Shown: positions 1 to 11,614 of the stretch, piece after piece
Layout of the letters: every line of letters starts with the position of its first letter
How positions within the stretch are numbered: position 1 is the first letter of the stretch
From: Dioscorea cayenensis subsp. rotundata
Lineage: Eukaryota; Streptophyta; Magnoliopsida; Dioscoreales; Dioscoreaceae
Length of the DNA stretch: 64,000 nucleotides
Assembly: GCF_009730915.1 (NCBI RefSeq)
Contig: NC_052479.1
Location: 29,017,610-29,081,609 of the forward strand
Reading direction: 5' to 3'
Position numbers and translations under genes: made by a program
Notes under the pieces: model-generated
Told to the model about the DNA's origin: nothing
What the model saw: the letters and a program-made list of their open reading frames with translations, nothing else
Database searches by the model: none

Positions 1-917
1 CGCAGCATTCCATAAAAAATCTTTTAGTGCTTTCCCTTTGAATTTCTCCCTGAAATTAGTATACATGTGCCGAACACAATTTCTGTGTTCAACATCTGGA
101 AATATATCTTGAATAGCCCTTTTTAAACCCTGCAATTATAATTCAAAAATTAAATGACAGTTACTATCAATAGAAAATGTTTAAACATACAACTAACCTT
201 TTGCCGGTCACTCATTATGATGAGATATCTGCTGTTCTAGATCTCCAAATCTTTCCTCAAAAGATTCATGAACCATGTCCAAGTATCTTTATTCTTAACC
301 AACACTACTGCATAAGCAATGGGTAATATACAATCATTGGGGTCAATCTCGACTGCCTACAACCTGATCAGAATGCATCCTTTAAGGGCTTCAAATAGAC
401 ATAAAACCCTTTGAAGACACCTTCATTCCTCCACAAAATTACTGTGCTACCTGGGTTGGTTTGCATGAGCTCAGCTGCATACTTGGTGAGGTTTGTGTAT
501 TGCTCACCCTCATTTCCATTGACCCACTTCATTGCCAAGTGTTTGCTTCTCCAAGCTTCATATGAGAAATTCATGGTCATCCTTAACTTGTTTAATTATG
601 CCATTGCAGCTCCAATTTGGATCAGCCTTGAACTTGTCAAAATATTTAGTGGCAAGTCACCTTGAAGTTACATGAAAATTATTGAAGACCTTTCCACAGC
701 TGTGATCAAGATTAGCATTCTTAATTTGCACTAATGGATTGTCTTTGCTCATGTGAGCTGCATAAATCCTGAAAGAACATTGTTTGTTGTGGCATGCATA
801 GATCACTCTCTTTCTATCATTCTATGGGAACCATAGCTGAAATCTGTTCTTAATCCCCCAATTTCTACAAGCCCTCTTTAGTTGATCAAAACCCCCTAAA
901 ATACTAACCCAACCCTT

Positions 918-3619
918 TGTCACGCCCCCATCACGTACTGGTCCGCAGACAGATCGGTCAGCATCCACTCGGGACTGGGTCCCACTAGGGTGCTAGGGCC
1001 TCGATTTGACCTAATCAGAGTCAACCCTAACAAGCAAAATATAAACAGTAATACAGAAGCACAAATAGGATACTGGAAACTGAAATATTACAAGTACGGG
1101 CTTTAGCAACCCTACAGAACACAAAGACGAACCCAACAGTTTACAAAACATAAATACGGGCCGTAATACAAGCCTTTACACTCACGTAAAAGTGTACTAC
1201 TGTAGATATCGATAATAAACGGAAAAATACACTCCCGCACACCCCCCGATCCTAGACTTGATCTTCTCCCTCGCAGAACGGAGTTCACAGAGTGTATGAG
1301 CCACAAGGGCCCAGAGAGGGGTCGCAGTAAACAATGTATAAAGCGTGATATTGCGTAATAATATATCATACTTTCATACGTAATACGTAAAACACACAGT
1401 AATACAAAAAAATAATCCAAAAAAATACGGAAAACACGCAGATTCAATCATGTACATCTCCCTCAAGCTACAACGTAAATCAACAACGTGAGGGTCGGAT
1501 CATCGATCGCGAAGTCGGGAATGCAAACGTAATGTACAGTAATATCAACGTACCGGGTTGGATCTTCGATCGCACATGGGGGTAGCGCTACTACGTAAAA
1601 AACATGTGCACATGGCTAGGACTTACTCCTCCTAGTCAGGGCGAGCCGAGAATGGAGATGTACTAAAAACCGCTAAATACAAAAATACAGACAAAGAAAA
1701 ATACTGTAATAAATGGAATAATTAAATAAATAAATAAACGACCAGAAGTAAATAAATAATTAAATAAAAATTACATAAAAAAATAATGAAATAACTTAAA
1801 TATATAATAATTATCGAAATACGAGACTTGCGGGTGCAGAGCCTAGCCCGGCTCCGAGCTACAGTAGTCCGGGTTCACTCAAGTCCCGCGAACTAGGGCT
1901 CGCTACAAAAATCTAACCAACAAAAAGCTTTTACTTAGAATTAAGTCTTGGGCCGGGCCTACTACAACTAAGGCCCCGGAGGAAGAATTTACAATCATTG
2001 CAGGATAAGTCAACCACAACCAAATACCTATGTCTATAAATAATAACCTGATATGCAAGGTTCAAGGATGGAAATTAAAAATTCCAACTATCAAGTATAC
2101 AACCCGAAAGTACATGACTATATAAATATTCACATAAGTGAGATAATCATAAAGCATGTTATCCATGCTTTCCGAAGCCACACACAAGTTCACGTAACCT
2201 ATAGTTGAAGATATTTAAGCAAATAGAAATTTTAGAAAGCATGCTTACAAGTGCTTGTAAAGACTAGGTCTAGATGTTAAGCTAATACCAACAATGATCT
2301 ACAACAAGGCACTTAGGGTCTAGAAGGCTTTAGATGATTAAAATATTAAAAGTCATGATCTCATGCAAAACCAAACTCACATGATGTCCAGCTTCAAACA
2401 CAATTAAAGTTAAATTAAGGACAACCTATAGATGATTAAACCAATACAAGGCCAAACAACCCCAAGTTTAGACAAAGAGGATTCCAAACAAACTAAAGCA
2501 TCAGGTTACTATAATCACAAATTAAATACACCACAAAATAATAAGCTATCAAGGCAAGATTACAAGAGGTCATGCTTAAACCAAGGTGTGAATAATATTA
2601 GCAACCTAAACCTAAAGGCTGCACACTCAAAGCTCCAAATTTACAAGCATGAAAGCTTTCCTTTAAATAGCTAAGCAAGGATCTAAAATCAACAACCAAG
2701 GTTTACTCTCACTTACAACATTCACATTGCTAAATCAAGGATTTAGATGACACGTGAACAATAACCCAAGAACTCAACTGAGTTTGCAAGTTTAACACCA
2801 CAACAGGCTTACAACCATCTACTCAAATCAAGGAGTTTAAAACTAACAAAGCAATAGAACAGTCATGCTTTTCAACAAAATATAATCATCAAGAGGTTAA
2901 GGTCTCAAGCACTTCCATTTACATATACAAGATACAAATAAAAACATATACTCACAAAGCATGATTATCAAATGAAACTCTCTAAAGTTTAAGCATGTTG
3001 CAAAATAGATTAACCAAGCTGGACACAACAACACCAGTTAAGCTTCAAGGATGCAAGAAACTAAGCTTTAAGCTTACAAGAATTACAAACAAGATAAATA
3101 TTCTTCTAAACCAAAAGGTTAAGGTGTAGGTCTCATCAAGGCAAGGAAACAACACAACAAACCCACAAGAACAGTCACAAACCACGCTTAGAAGAGGGAT
3201 CTAACAAGAAGCTTCATCCACAAACACCCTAGATGCTAACCTGAAGCTTGATGAAGAAAGGAACGGTGAATCTTCAGCCTCCTTTGCCGCTGCCGAACCC
3301 AAGTGCTGCGGCTCTGAGATCCTCCTCACGGCTGGCCTTTTCAGTCCGAAGCTCAAAGGAAGGTTGCTACTTCTTCAGCCCAAACTCAAAGGATGGTTGC
3401 TATTTAGAGGAAGAAGAAGAAGAAGAAGAGGAAGAAGAAGAGTGTCTCTCCCATCAACCATGACAAGACCAAAAGCTTCACTGGGGAGGGAGCCACCGGG
3501 TGAGAAGCAAGGTTGCAAGATGTACAGGTGTCGAATCCCCATAAATAGTCAAACAACAAAGGGAAGTAAAAAAGTTTCTGGTCAACTTGGTCAACAAGGC
3601 CAAGGTTGAAAATATTACA
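918..3619. mobile_element. Solo LTR (2702 bp) inside MULE-1, with CCCTT target duplication
   Basis: The insert starts TGTCACGCCCCC and ends ATATTACA, the TG...CA form of LTRs. It is flanked by an exact 5-bp duplication CCCTT at 913-917 and 3620-3624. If the insert and one CCCTT are ignored, the MULE-1 minus-strand frame runs straight across the junction (EMYNPRLRVG continuing into the zinc-finger region), which independently confirms both ends. No gag or pol is present. The size would suit LTRs of large Ty3/gypsy chromoviruses, but the family is inferred from the TGTCACGCCCC start only. Small ORFs inside it look incidental. Confidence 0.88.
3409..3441. repeat. (GAA)n-type microsatellite
   Basis: A purine run of GAA/GGA triplets within the solo LTR. 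The glutamate or arginine runs translated from it are a consequence of the repeat, not evidence for a gene. Confidence 0.9.
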
Positions 3620-5584
3620 CCCTTAACCTTGGATTATACATCTCCTTCTCTTCATTAAACTCTACAAACCTAGTGTGACCATCATCATCTCAGATCCGTT
3701 CTCGTGAACAAGTCCCTCTAATTATCAACCGCGCACTCACTTTCTTCTCTAACAAGTCCTTATGTTATTGTGCTATTTTGAGGGAAAGATGGGATATCTC
3801 TGCTGCCTTTATTTTCACCATTTTGTTCATACAAAACCCACTGGAAGTCCTCATCACCGTAAGGAATATCATAGTCGAATCAATGAAGTCATCCTCCTCA
3901 ATTGATGTTCATCTAGCACACCACTATTTAGCACATCTTCCATACTATACTTGTTGTAGTTTAATACAATTTCAATTGCTAATAAAAACAACAAAAGATT
4001 AACTTGGCATGTGGATCACAAGCAACAATAAATGAAAAACATTTAATTCTCTATTATTAAAATTGTTTTGGAAAATGTAGTACCAAAAAGAGATAACAAT
4101 TTTTACAACAACAAGAAGAAGTTGCAAAACCAAGAAAAACAGAGAAAAACCTTAATAACAAAGATAGATAAATCATCGGGCTTTTGGGAAAAATAAAGAG
4201 ATTTAATATAGCATAACGTAACTCACTGGGGGAAAAAAATCACTTTAGGGAAAATAAAGCTAATGTAAGAGATAACAAAATAATTCTAAACCAACTCAGA
4301 TTATGGTCTCCATGACTTCAAAGAAGCAAGAATTTAAGCCTGATAGGAAAAAAGCTAATACTTGTTTAGTGTAAGAACACGAACACAATTCCAACATGAT
4401 CCATGAGAAACTCACAAACTTATGTTAGCTGAGAAAATTAAGAAACATATAGTTCAGAGTTTGGATCCCTTGATGCAGATAAGATTAAAATGACAAGCCA
4501 TGCTTGACAATTTGAATGTTTATATTTTTTCAATCATGAAGATGTTATACATGGCAAACTAATATATGCCAACAAATAATGAAGAAATAACTTCTAGTAA
4601 TGAAAAAATTTAAAGAGTTCATTCTGGATTCATTCACATCCTTAATTCATAAGCCAAGGTTGGTGATTTAGCGAATTTGAATGGAAAACAAAACCAGGGG
4701 ACATCAATCTGAAAACTAAATTAATGTTGTAAAACATAAATTCCAGGCTTTAGTGAATCATGTCTGTTGTCACTGAGATGTTTGTCACATTAGAAAGAGA
4801 AGCATCTTCCTTATGAGTACTATGACTAACAACGAAAACCTTGCCTTTCAAAATGTAAGTTCACCAACACAACCTCAACATAACACATAAAACTCATGCC
4901 TTTTTAGATAAAAAAAATCACTTTAGGGAAAATAAATTAAACTCTCATCTCCATCTCCAAAACTACTAATTCATTTATGGGAGTTCCAACCTTAAATTAT
5001 GGAAACACAAGCCCACAAAACATAAAAACTAATATTAAACAACAATCAAACTAAAAAAAATAAAATGCAAAACCAATCAACCTAAAATCCCTAAATTACT
5101 ACCTTCACCGGTGCTTTTACTTGGATTCTACCCGTGGTGTTGCTAGATCTGTTCAGAAGTCTACGTCGTGGAGATCACCGGACGAGAAGGGCTGATGGCG
5201 TGGAGAGGTAATATCAGATTGGGAGGAGAAATGGGGGCGCTCGGACAAGGGGCGCTCAGACAAGGGTTTAGGTCAGTGTGATCTTCGGGACATGAGAAGG
5301 GGTTGATGAACGAAATGGTAAAGTTCTCAGCTGAGTGGCTGGCTGACGTGGCAGTGGGCAGAGAGAGGGTGGTGAGGTGGAATGCCACCTAAGATCTTTT
5401 TTTTTAAAAGATAATACATATTAGACGCCACCTCAGCACTTTCGCTGAAAACAGTCCCCAATCATAAAATTGTGGCCATGAGTGTAATCGGAGATAAGTT
5501 TAGTGGCCATATCGATATAAAAACGTATGTGACACAAATATATACTTACTGAAAACATTTGTGGCTATCAGATGATACTTACCC

Positions 5585-5960
5585 ATTTAAAAATTATATA
5601 TAACTTTTATAAACAATTTATACAATAAATCTCATCATCATTATTATTACAAAAAAATATGGACAACCCATTGACCTGAGCGGGCAATGGAATATAAAGT
5701 ATAAGCTTGGCGTAGCAAATTATTTTATATTTTATGTTTCAATAAACAACATATCATACAATATTTCATTTCATAACTAATGAACTAGTTTTGAGGTCAA
5801 ATAAACTTACACAAACTAGGGTGTTTATGAGTTTATCTTAGAAATTATCTTAGAAAAACAGAATTATAAAAAAATTACACCACTAACTCTAGCAGCCGTT
5901 TGAGCTATTCAAGTAAAAAAATTTAAGTTTAAATTTATAAAATATCAGTAAAAATCTAGT
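5585..5960. other. AT-rich spacer, nothing recognised
   Basis: This lies between the MULE-1 end and the duplicated SINE-like unit. It holds no ORF, clear inverted repeat or gene similarity that I can see. Confidence 0.6.
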
Positions 5961-7110
5961 AATACAATGATTTTAATACTTCTTTATTATTGGTTTATGA
6001 CATATGGACCATGTAACTCAAAAAATATCGATGGGTCTAAAAAAAATTAATATTAGTGTATCGTGGTGATAAGGCATTTTCATGTGGAAGATGGGTGTTC
6101 AAATCCCATCCTGAAGCATGATGAATAGGGCCTTTTGTGGCGGGCACATGTACGATGAATCCTCTCGCACACAAGCACATGGTATATTCAATACACATCC
6201 AGTATCTATCATCGAGAGTGGCTTGCCCACTTACTTATTAAAAAAAATTATATATTTAATAATACAATGATTTTAATACTTTCATACTATTGATTTATGG
6301 ATTATGTAACTTTAAAAATATCGTTGGGTCTATAAATAAAATAAACCAACATTAATGTAGTGTGGTGGTAAGACTATTCTATGCAGAAACTTGTTCAAAT
6401 CTCATCTGAAGTAAAGTGAATAGAGCCTTTTGTGGTGGGTGCACGATGGCAACGGGTCGGGTCGGGTGCGGGTATTACCATATCCGTACCTGTACTCGAT
6501 ACCCCACTAATATACCCGAACCCGAACCCGACGGGTTTTAAAAACCCAAACCCACACCCGCATCCCGACGAGTGTCAGTACCATGCAGTATACCCGCCCT
6601 CGCCCCAATATTAAAAAAATATTAATAAAAAAATATTATTTTTTTATAAAAAAATAACTTAAAAAGTAATTATAATTTTTTTATAAAAATAAAAATAAAA
6701 ATAAAAATTATTATATAATTATAAGACCAAACAAAAAAAGGAAAAAAATAAAAAAACCCTAAATTGTGAAGTGTAGAATATATATATATATATATATATA
6801 TGTAGATATATATTATATAAATATTTTAGTAATTTTAATTTCGGGTCGGGTTCGGGTTCGGGTACGGGTCGGGTATTAGAATTCCCATACCCGCACCCGT
6901 TTCATACAAGTCGGGTTTACTCGAACCCGACCCGAAACCCGGTCAAATTGGGGTTTACCCGTCAAACTCGGATCGGGTCGGGTTAGGTCAAGTATGGGTA
7001 TTATTGCCATCCCTAGGTGCACAGAGGATGAATCCTTTGTACACAAGGTGAGGACGGATGGTGTATTCAACACTGTTATCCATAGTAGCTTGCCCACTTA
7101 TTTAATAAAA
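5961..7110 (+). repeat. Tandem duplication of a SINE-like unit (~300 bp)
   Basis: Two diverged direct copies share the order: AATACAATGATTTTAATACT, a TATCG(A/T)(T/G)GGGTCTA block, a GTGGTGATAAGG or GTGGTGGTAAG box, (T)GTTCAAATC(C/T)CATC, GCCTTTTGTGG, then GCTTGCCCACTTA and an A-rich tail. Copy 1 is about 5965-6245. Copy 2 is about 6255-7105 and is interrupted at 6445-7015. The GTGGTGATAAGG and GTTCAAATCCC blocks, about 33 bp apart, resemble the A and B boxes of a tRNA-derived pol III promoter, so I read the core (6050-6240 in copy 1) as a SINE. No tRNA gene is implied. Confidence 0.55.
6445..7015. mobile_element. hAT-like MITE rich in GGGTCGGGT motifs
   Basis: This 571-bp insert has inverted ends: GATGGCAAC at the left and TTGCCATCCCTA at the right, the left end lacking a few terminal bases. 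GGTGCAC flanks it at 6438-6444 and 7016-7022. Both subterminal regions are packed with GGGTCGGGT/ACCCGACCC motifs in opposite orientation. The centre is an AT-rich core with an (AT)n run at 6778-6801. It splits the second SINE-like copy exactly between GTGGTGGGTGCAC and the following GTGCACAGAGG. The 7-8-bp target duplication suggests the hAT superfamily. It carries no coding sequence. Confidence 0.75.
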
Positions 7111-7259
7111 AAAAAAATTATATATTTTTAAAAAATTTGGTTGAGAAGTATAAATACGAATTCAAATTTCACGAGTGTTTTGGATTGAGCAATCGAGGGC
7201 TCATCGTTCATTTCGTTTCATTGGGCACCGAAATCGTCGCATCTGAGATCGATCCAGAG

Positions 7260-10200
7260 ATGGAAGAGGAGACGAAGATCAAGGCTGAGGAGGAGGAGGA
7301 GGAGGAGGAGGACGACGACGAAGCGGCGGCATTGGCCTTCGATGACGATGCTTCGTCGCCGGTGGTGGAAGAGGTGACGCATGGACGAGGTTCACTGAAT
7401 GAGAAGCATTTGCTGGAGAATCGATGGACGTTTTGGTTCGATAATCCATCTGGGAAATCAAGGCAGGTGGCGTGGGGTAGCACCATTCGCCCTATTCACA
7501 CCTTCTCCACTGTTGAGGATTTCTGGGGGTATGGTGATTTTTTGATCTTTGCTCTATTGTTGTGCTTGTTATTCATTGAAACAATTAGGATCTGATTTGG
7601 TTTTTGTTTGAGCTCTTGATTAGAAGATGATTCTAATGGTGTTTGATTTTGAGATGCAAACATAGCTGCAGGATTAATTTTGTTTGATTTTGATTGGATT
7701 CTTGCCTTGTTTGGTTCTTTCATGTGAGAAATTTTAGGATATTTTTTTTTTATTTTGTGTGTTTTGATTCTTAGTGATTAGTGATTGATGTTTGAGAGTG
7801 TATCTGGATTGGTTGCTGTAAAAAACATGGTTTTTTTGGGGAAGTTAAAATGGCATGAATTGTGCCACAGTGAAAGGGTGCTGTGAAGTGATGTAATGAA
7901 GAGGTATTGGAGTAAAGGGACGCAATGAAGTGGTGTGATATTTAAGGGAAGACTTTTGAATTTCCTTCATTATTGCATAAGTTTAGTTGGTTGATGATGA
8001 GAAATGATCAGTAATTTTTTTTTTTTTAGTTAAAGTAATTGAAGGAGAACAAGATAGTGGAATGAAGTCTGGACTGTGAAAATGAAAAATAAGTTCTATA
8101 AAATGAGGATCAAATCAAAAAGTGTGCAGGTTGAGGGTTTCAGTATTGATTTATAGAAAGAGGAGTGCATGTTGAGGATCTAGGAAAAAAATTTTTAATA
8201 TGGTGAACTTCTTTAGAAAATGGTGTTGTATTTAAGAATTCAATATTTATAACTAAATTATTCTGTATATTTGAAGTTTATCCACTCTATGATGCACTAT
8301 TTTAGAACTTTTATAGCAAACATGAGATATATCAAGTGCAATGCTTATCCCACACACTAAATACATTCAAAGATTCACTTTAGATGTAGATAGATGGGTT
8401 AAAATGCTCATAAAGTCATGCTTCTTAAGGCACCTTAGTATTACTTTGTAAATATTTTTGATAACCTGTCATCAAATCTGTAGATAAAATGGTTTTTTTT
8501 TTTTTTAATAAAAAAAAGATGATTCTCGTGTTAAATGGAGTCTGCAGTACAAGAGGTTTACTTGAGTAGCAGAGTTGCATCAGCTTACTAGTGAACTTGG
8601 TGGTACTTAATCTTTCTGGAGAATATGTTATTTTTCACATAAAGGTTTGTATCACTCATCACACCAATATTGGTGCATCTGGTACCCGTAATATTTGATG
8701 ATAATGCATTCTATACTCATAAGCTTATAAATCCTAGCCTGTCATCATGCATCCATCCTTTCAAGTATCTTTCCATCCTCTTCATATTGCTTAACGGTCA
8801 TAATTAGTCTGTCAACCTGGCTTATATTGTTTAACTTGCCTTTTTTGTTTTTCATGTATTTCTACTTAGGTTCATTAGTTAGATTTATGGCCCATCCTGA
8901 CTGCTGAAAATTTTAGATCTTTTCTTTCCTTTTTGTGGCATGTATTTCTTTAGTTGCACCATGATTGAGCCTTCTGTTGTAACTTTTGTTTAAATAACAA
9001 ATAACATAATCATTACTTTCCAGTGTGTACAACAATGTGCGTCGCCCAAGCAAGCTGGTTGTGGGAGCAGACTTTCATTGTTTCAAATATGGCATAGAGC
9101 CCAAATGGGAGGATCCAACCTGTGCCCGTGGAGGAAAATGGACCATAAGCTGCCCTAAGGGAAAAGCTGATAGCTGGTGGCTGTACACAGTGTGTTTCTG
9201 ATCTATCTTTTTGTTCTCTTTTCCTTTCTCTGAGCAAGTAGTATGCTTCTAGTCTAATGGAAATTCATGTTCAGAATTAATGCTAAAAACTATACATTTT
9301 TTTAACTTATCCCCTTTTTTGTTTTCACTAGTTGCTGGCAATGATTGGAGAGCAGTTTGAGTATGGTGATTATATATGCGGAGTAGTAGTTAATGTACGA
9401 GCGAAACAGGAAAAGATTTCTTTATGGACACAAAATGGTTCAGATGAAGTTGCTCAGGTAAACAGCAATTGTTTTATAGTTTTGGTTCTCCAATCAACCT
9501 AAACATTTCTTTATTGTTATATGTAGTCAATTTTAATGCTCTGATTTTATTTGGTGTTGTTTTCACTGATTCTTAGCATAATTCCATGTTCCATTTCATG
9601 CTTGTATAGAAGGAAATAATATCATCCTTCAGAATTTCAGTAATAGATACTTCAAAATGCAATAAGTGTGTGATACACTGCACAATCACCAGGCAAACGG
9701 ATATTGTGAAAAACTTAGTTCTACTCATCCATGCCAACATCTTCCATACTGTTCACCTGCTATTAACTTAAGCAAAAGTGTCATATTGTGAGCTGCAATC
9801 ATCTTATATCAGCATTGTGTTTTTTTCAAGTCTAGCTTGTGGATGTGACAAGCTGTTTAACCTAATTCTCTTTCAATTGGGTTCTCTCTTTTGAGAACAG
9901 ACTAAATCATCTCAATCCAATTAGGTTTGGATCTTGCCAATTTGAATAAATTGACAAATCAATGATGTCCCAGCATGTTTATTTTCTCACAAAGGCTTGA
10001 ACTTTAGCCATGTTTGGGTCAATGGAAATTCCAAGAAAGACAAGAAAACAGTTGAGACAAACTGACTAAATTACTGTTTCTTGTTCGTTATTTAATATCT
10101 TCATGACTTAATTTCTTTTTTTCAGGCAAGCATTGGCAAACAGTGGAAGGAGTTCCTTGACTACAAGGAAAACATTGGTTTTATTCTTCATGTGAGTTTA

Positions 10201-10339
10201 TATTTTCTATGTGGGAACCCTTATTGTGAGAAACATGCATCTTTTGTAACATTTGATGATTCCTTTTTTTCAGGATGATGCAAAGAAGCATGATAGGGTT
10301 TTTGCGAAAGAGTCGATATCAGGTATGATTTTTTTCTAA
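7260..10339 (+). CDS. eIF4E: Eukaryotic translation initiation factor 4E (cap-binding)
   Basis: Five exons: 7260-7528, 9024-9189, 9332-9457, 10126-10191 and 10274-10339. All junctions are GT-AG and keep frame, giving about 230 aa. After an acidic N-terminus (8 Glu then 3 Asp at residues 10-20) the core begins at [17 protein letters not shown]. Tryptophans expected to stack on the mRNA cap are W72 (AWGSTIRP) and W118 with E119 (GIEPKWEDP). The [18 protein letters not shown] and [20 protein letters not shown] segments are typical of plant eIF4E. In the cytoplasm it binds the 5' cap and eIF4G to start translation, and in plants it is a known potyvirus host factor. I chose the ATG at 7260 because the upstream in-frame sequence looks like leader. 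The last exon is unusual: after DDAKKHDR it reads [13 protein letters not shown] and stops at 10337, unlike the usual short ending. A GTATGA donor at 10323 could instead lead to an unseen terminal exon. Confidence 0.95.
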
Positions 10340-11614
10340 TGCTTGCAGTTGACAAAAGCCTGCTGATATCTTATGTTCGGATTTCTGATTGAGTAACCAA
10401 AATTTAGGTTTTCACCTCATAGAAGCTAACAAGTGATGTTTTTTCTAGTCTTTACTTCTTATCTTATGTGAATGTGATCCTTTGGGCTTTTTTTTGGGGG
10501 CTCAACACAAAGCGTTGTTTCTTTTCTCTCTGTAGTTTCTCAAAATTTTGATTGACAAGAATAACTTGTTGAAGTTGAAGCAAATTCTTTTATTTATAAT
10601 TTTATTTTAGATTTCAAGTCTTTATTCATCTTTGTTGAGGTTTGTTTTGATTATTAATATAAAAGACACTGTTCATTTTGATCCTCAAATCAAAAATATA
10701 TTCATTTTAACTCTTGAAGTTCACAAATTTTTTTGCTTTGGCTATTCCAATCCAATATGGACTCATATAAATGTAATTTAGCTCATAAATATGTTAAATA
10801 TTAGATGTCTAGTAGTGTTTGTTGTCAAGAATATAAATTTGTGTAATTGAATAATCAAAATGATATATATATATATATATATATTATGATATTGCACCAA
10901 CCGATAGGCATTTACTGTGTGGGGATATATATTAATAAATCTATATCATTGAGATGTAATGTTAACATCATGGGGCACATATTCAATGGTTTGATCTAAT
11001 AAACCATGGTGTATTAAAAATGAATGAGTGTAGCTAGAATATAATCCGGGAATAGAAATCAAAGATAATATAATTCAAAACTTGTTTATAAAAAGTGTTA
11101 TTTCCAGTTCTGAAAGACTATAATCAAGAAAGTTTTATGCATAAATAGATTCATCTTGTAAAGTTGCAGAAGTAACTAAACAGTTTCAGAGCAAAAATAT
11201 GAAGTTTGACAATATTATTATTAGGAAGTTTCACAGATATTTTTTTCTTCTTAAATGATTAAATAATAATTTTGCAATATGCACTCTAAAAAGCAATAAT
11301 GTATCACACGCTTCTAAAAGACAAAATTAAGAAATCCTACAGACCAGAGTCCAGACAAACTGTTCCAATTTGAAGTTTCATACATAGTCACTAGTGTGAT
11401 TTCAATGCAAAAAAATAAAAGAACAAATCAAAGACTAAAAACATGGATAATTAAGCTAACAATTATAACAAACAAGCATAATTTCGATGATTGGAAACAG
11501 ATACAAAACTCTGCTAAGTATGCGATAATTGTTTAATATTTTCCCCTGATAATCTCAAAACTGGATGAGTGTTGGCACCAAAGCAATGTGGTTTCACAGC
11601 GGATACAACTTACA
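10340..11614. other. Intergenic region between two convergent genes
   Basis: AT-rich sequence containing the 3' ends of eIF4E (plus) and of the minus-strand gene. An (AT)n microsatellite lies at about 10862-10884. No ORF or transposon termini are recognised. Confidence 0.6.

Larger units (their letters stand above)
1..3930 (-). pseudogene. MULE transposase, broken (MULE-1)
   Basis: Reading the minus strand from 3930 downward gives an acidic N-terminal stretch (DYDIPYGDEDFQW near 3860-3810, with a frameshift just before it). Then come the MuDR zinc-binding-like region (ACRNWGIKNRF near 880-845 and CHNKQCSFRIYAAH near 800-750), the SDRQK motif near 200-215 and EHRNCVRHMY near 90-60. The family is the MuDR/MULE DDE transposases. 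An intron is likely at about 131-207. In-frame stops occur in the 400-840 stretch. Around 351-360 the frame jumps from SGCR directly to a sequence matching AVEIDPND, so the usual LDGCHLKG segment holding the first catalytic Asp is missing. The frame is also split by the LTR at 918-3619. It is dead as a transposase. Confidence 0.85.
1..5584 (-). mobile_element. MULE-1: Mutator-like element, left-truncated by the window
   Basis: The element reads on the minus strand. Its outer 5' end is probably at 5584, where the minus strand begins GGGTAAGTATC and runs into a stretch resembling Mutator terminal inverted repeats (about 5400-5584). The transposase-like reading frame lies at about 3930 down to 1, and the 3' end is outside the window. 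Between 3931 and 5400 the sequence is AT-rich with no clear exon and is presumably 5' leader and intron. A solo LTR (918-3619) interrupts the coding part. The opposite terminal repeat and the target duplication cannot be seen, so the outer boundary is inferred. Confidence 0.7.

Noticed and set aside
3248..3609. Overlapping ORFs with Glu/Arg runs
   Set aside because: They lie inside the solo LTR and are generated by the GAA microsatellite.
5161..5388. 75-aa minus-strand ORF upstream of MULE-1
   Set aside because: It is compositionally plausible but has no recognisable domain and no visible splice link to the transposase. It may be leader sequence.
7208..7486. Minus-strand serine/proline-rich ORFs
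   Set aside because: They are antisense to the acidic first exon of eIF4E.
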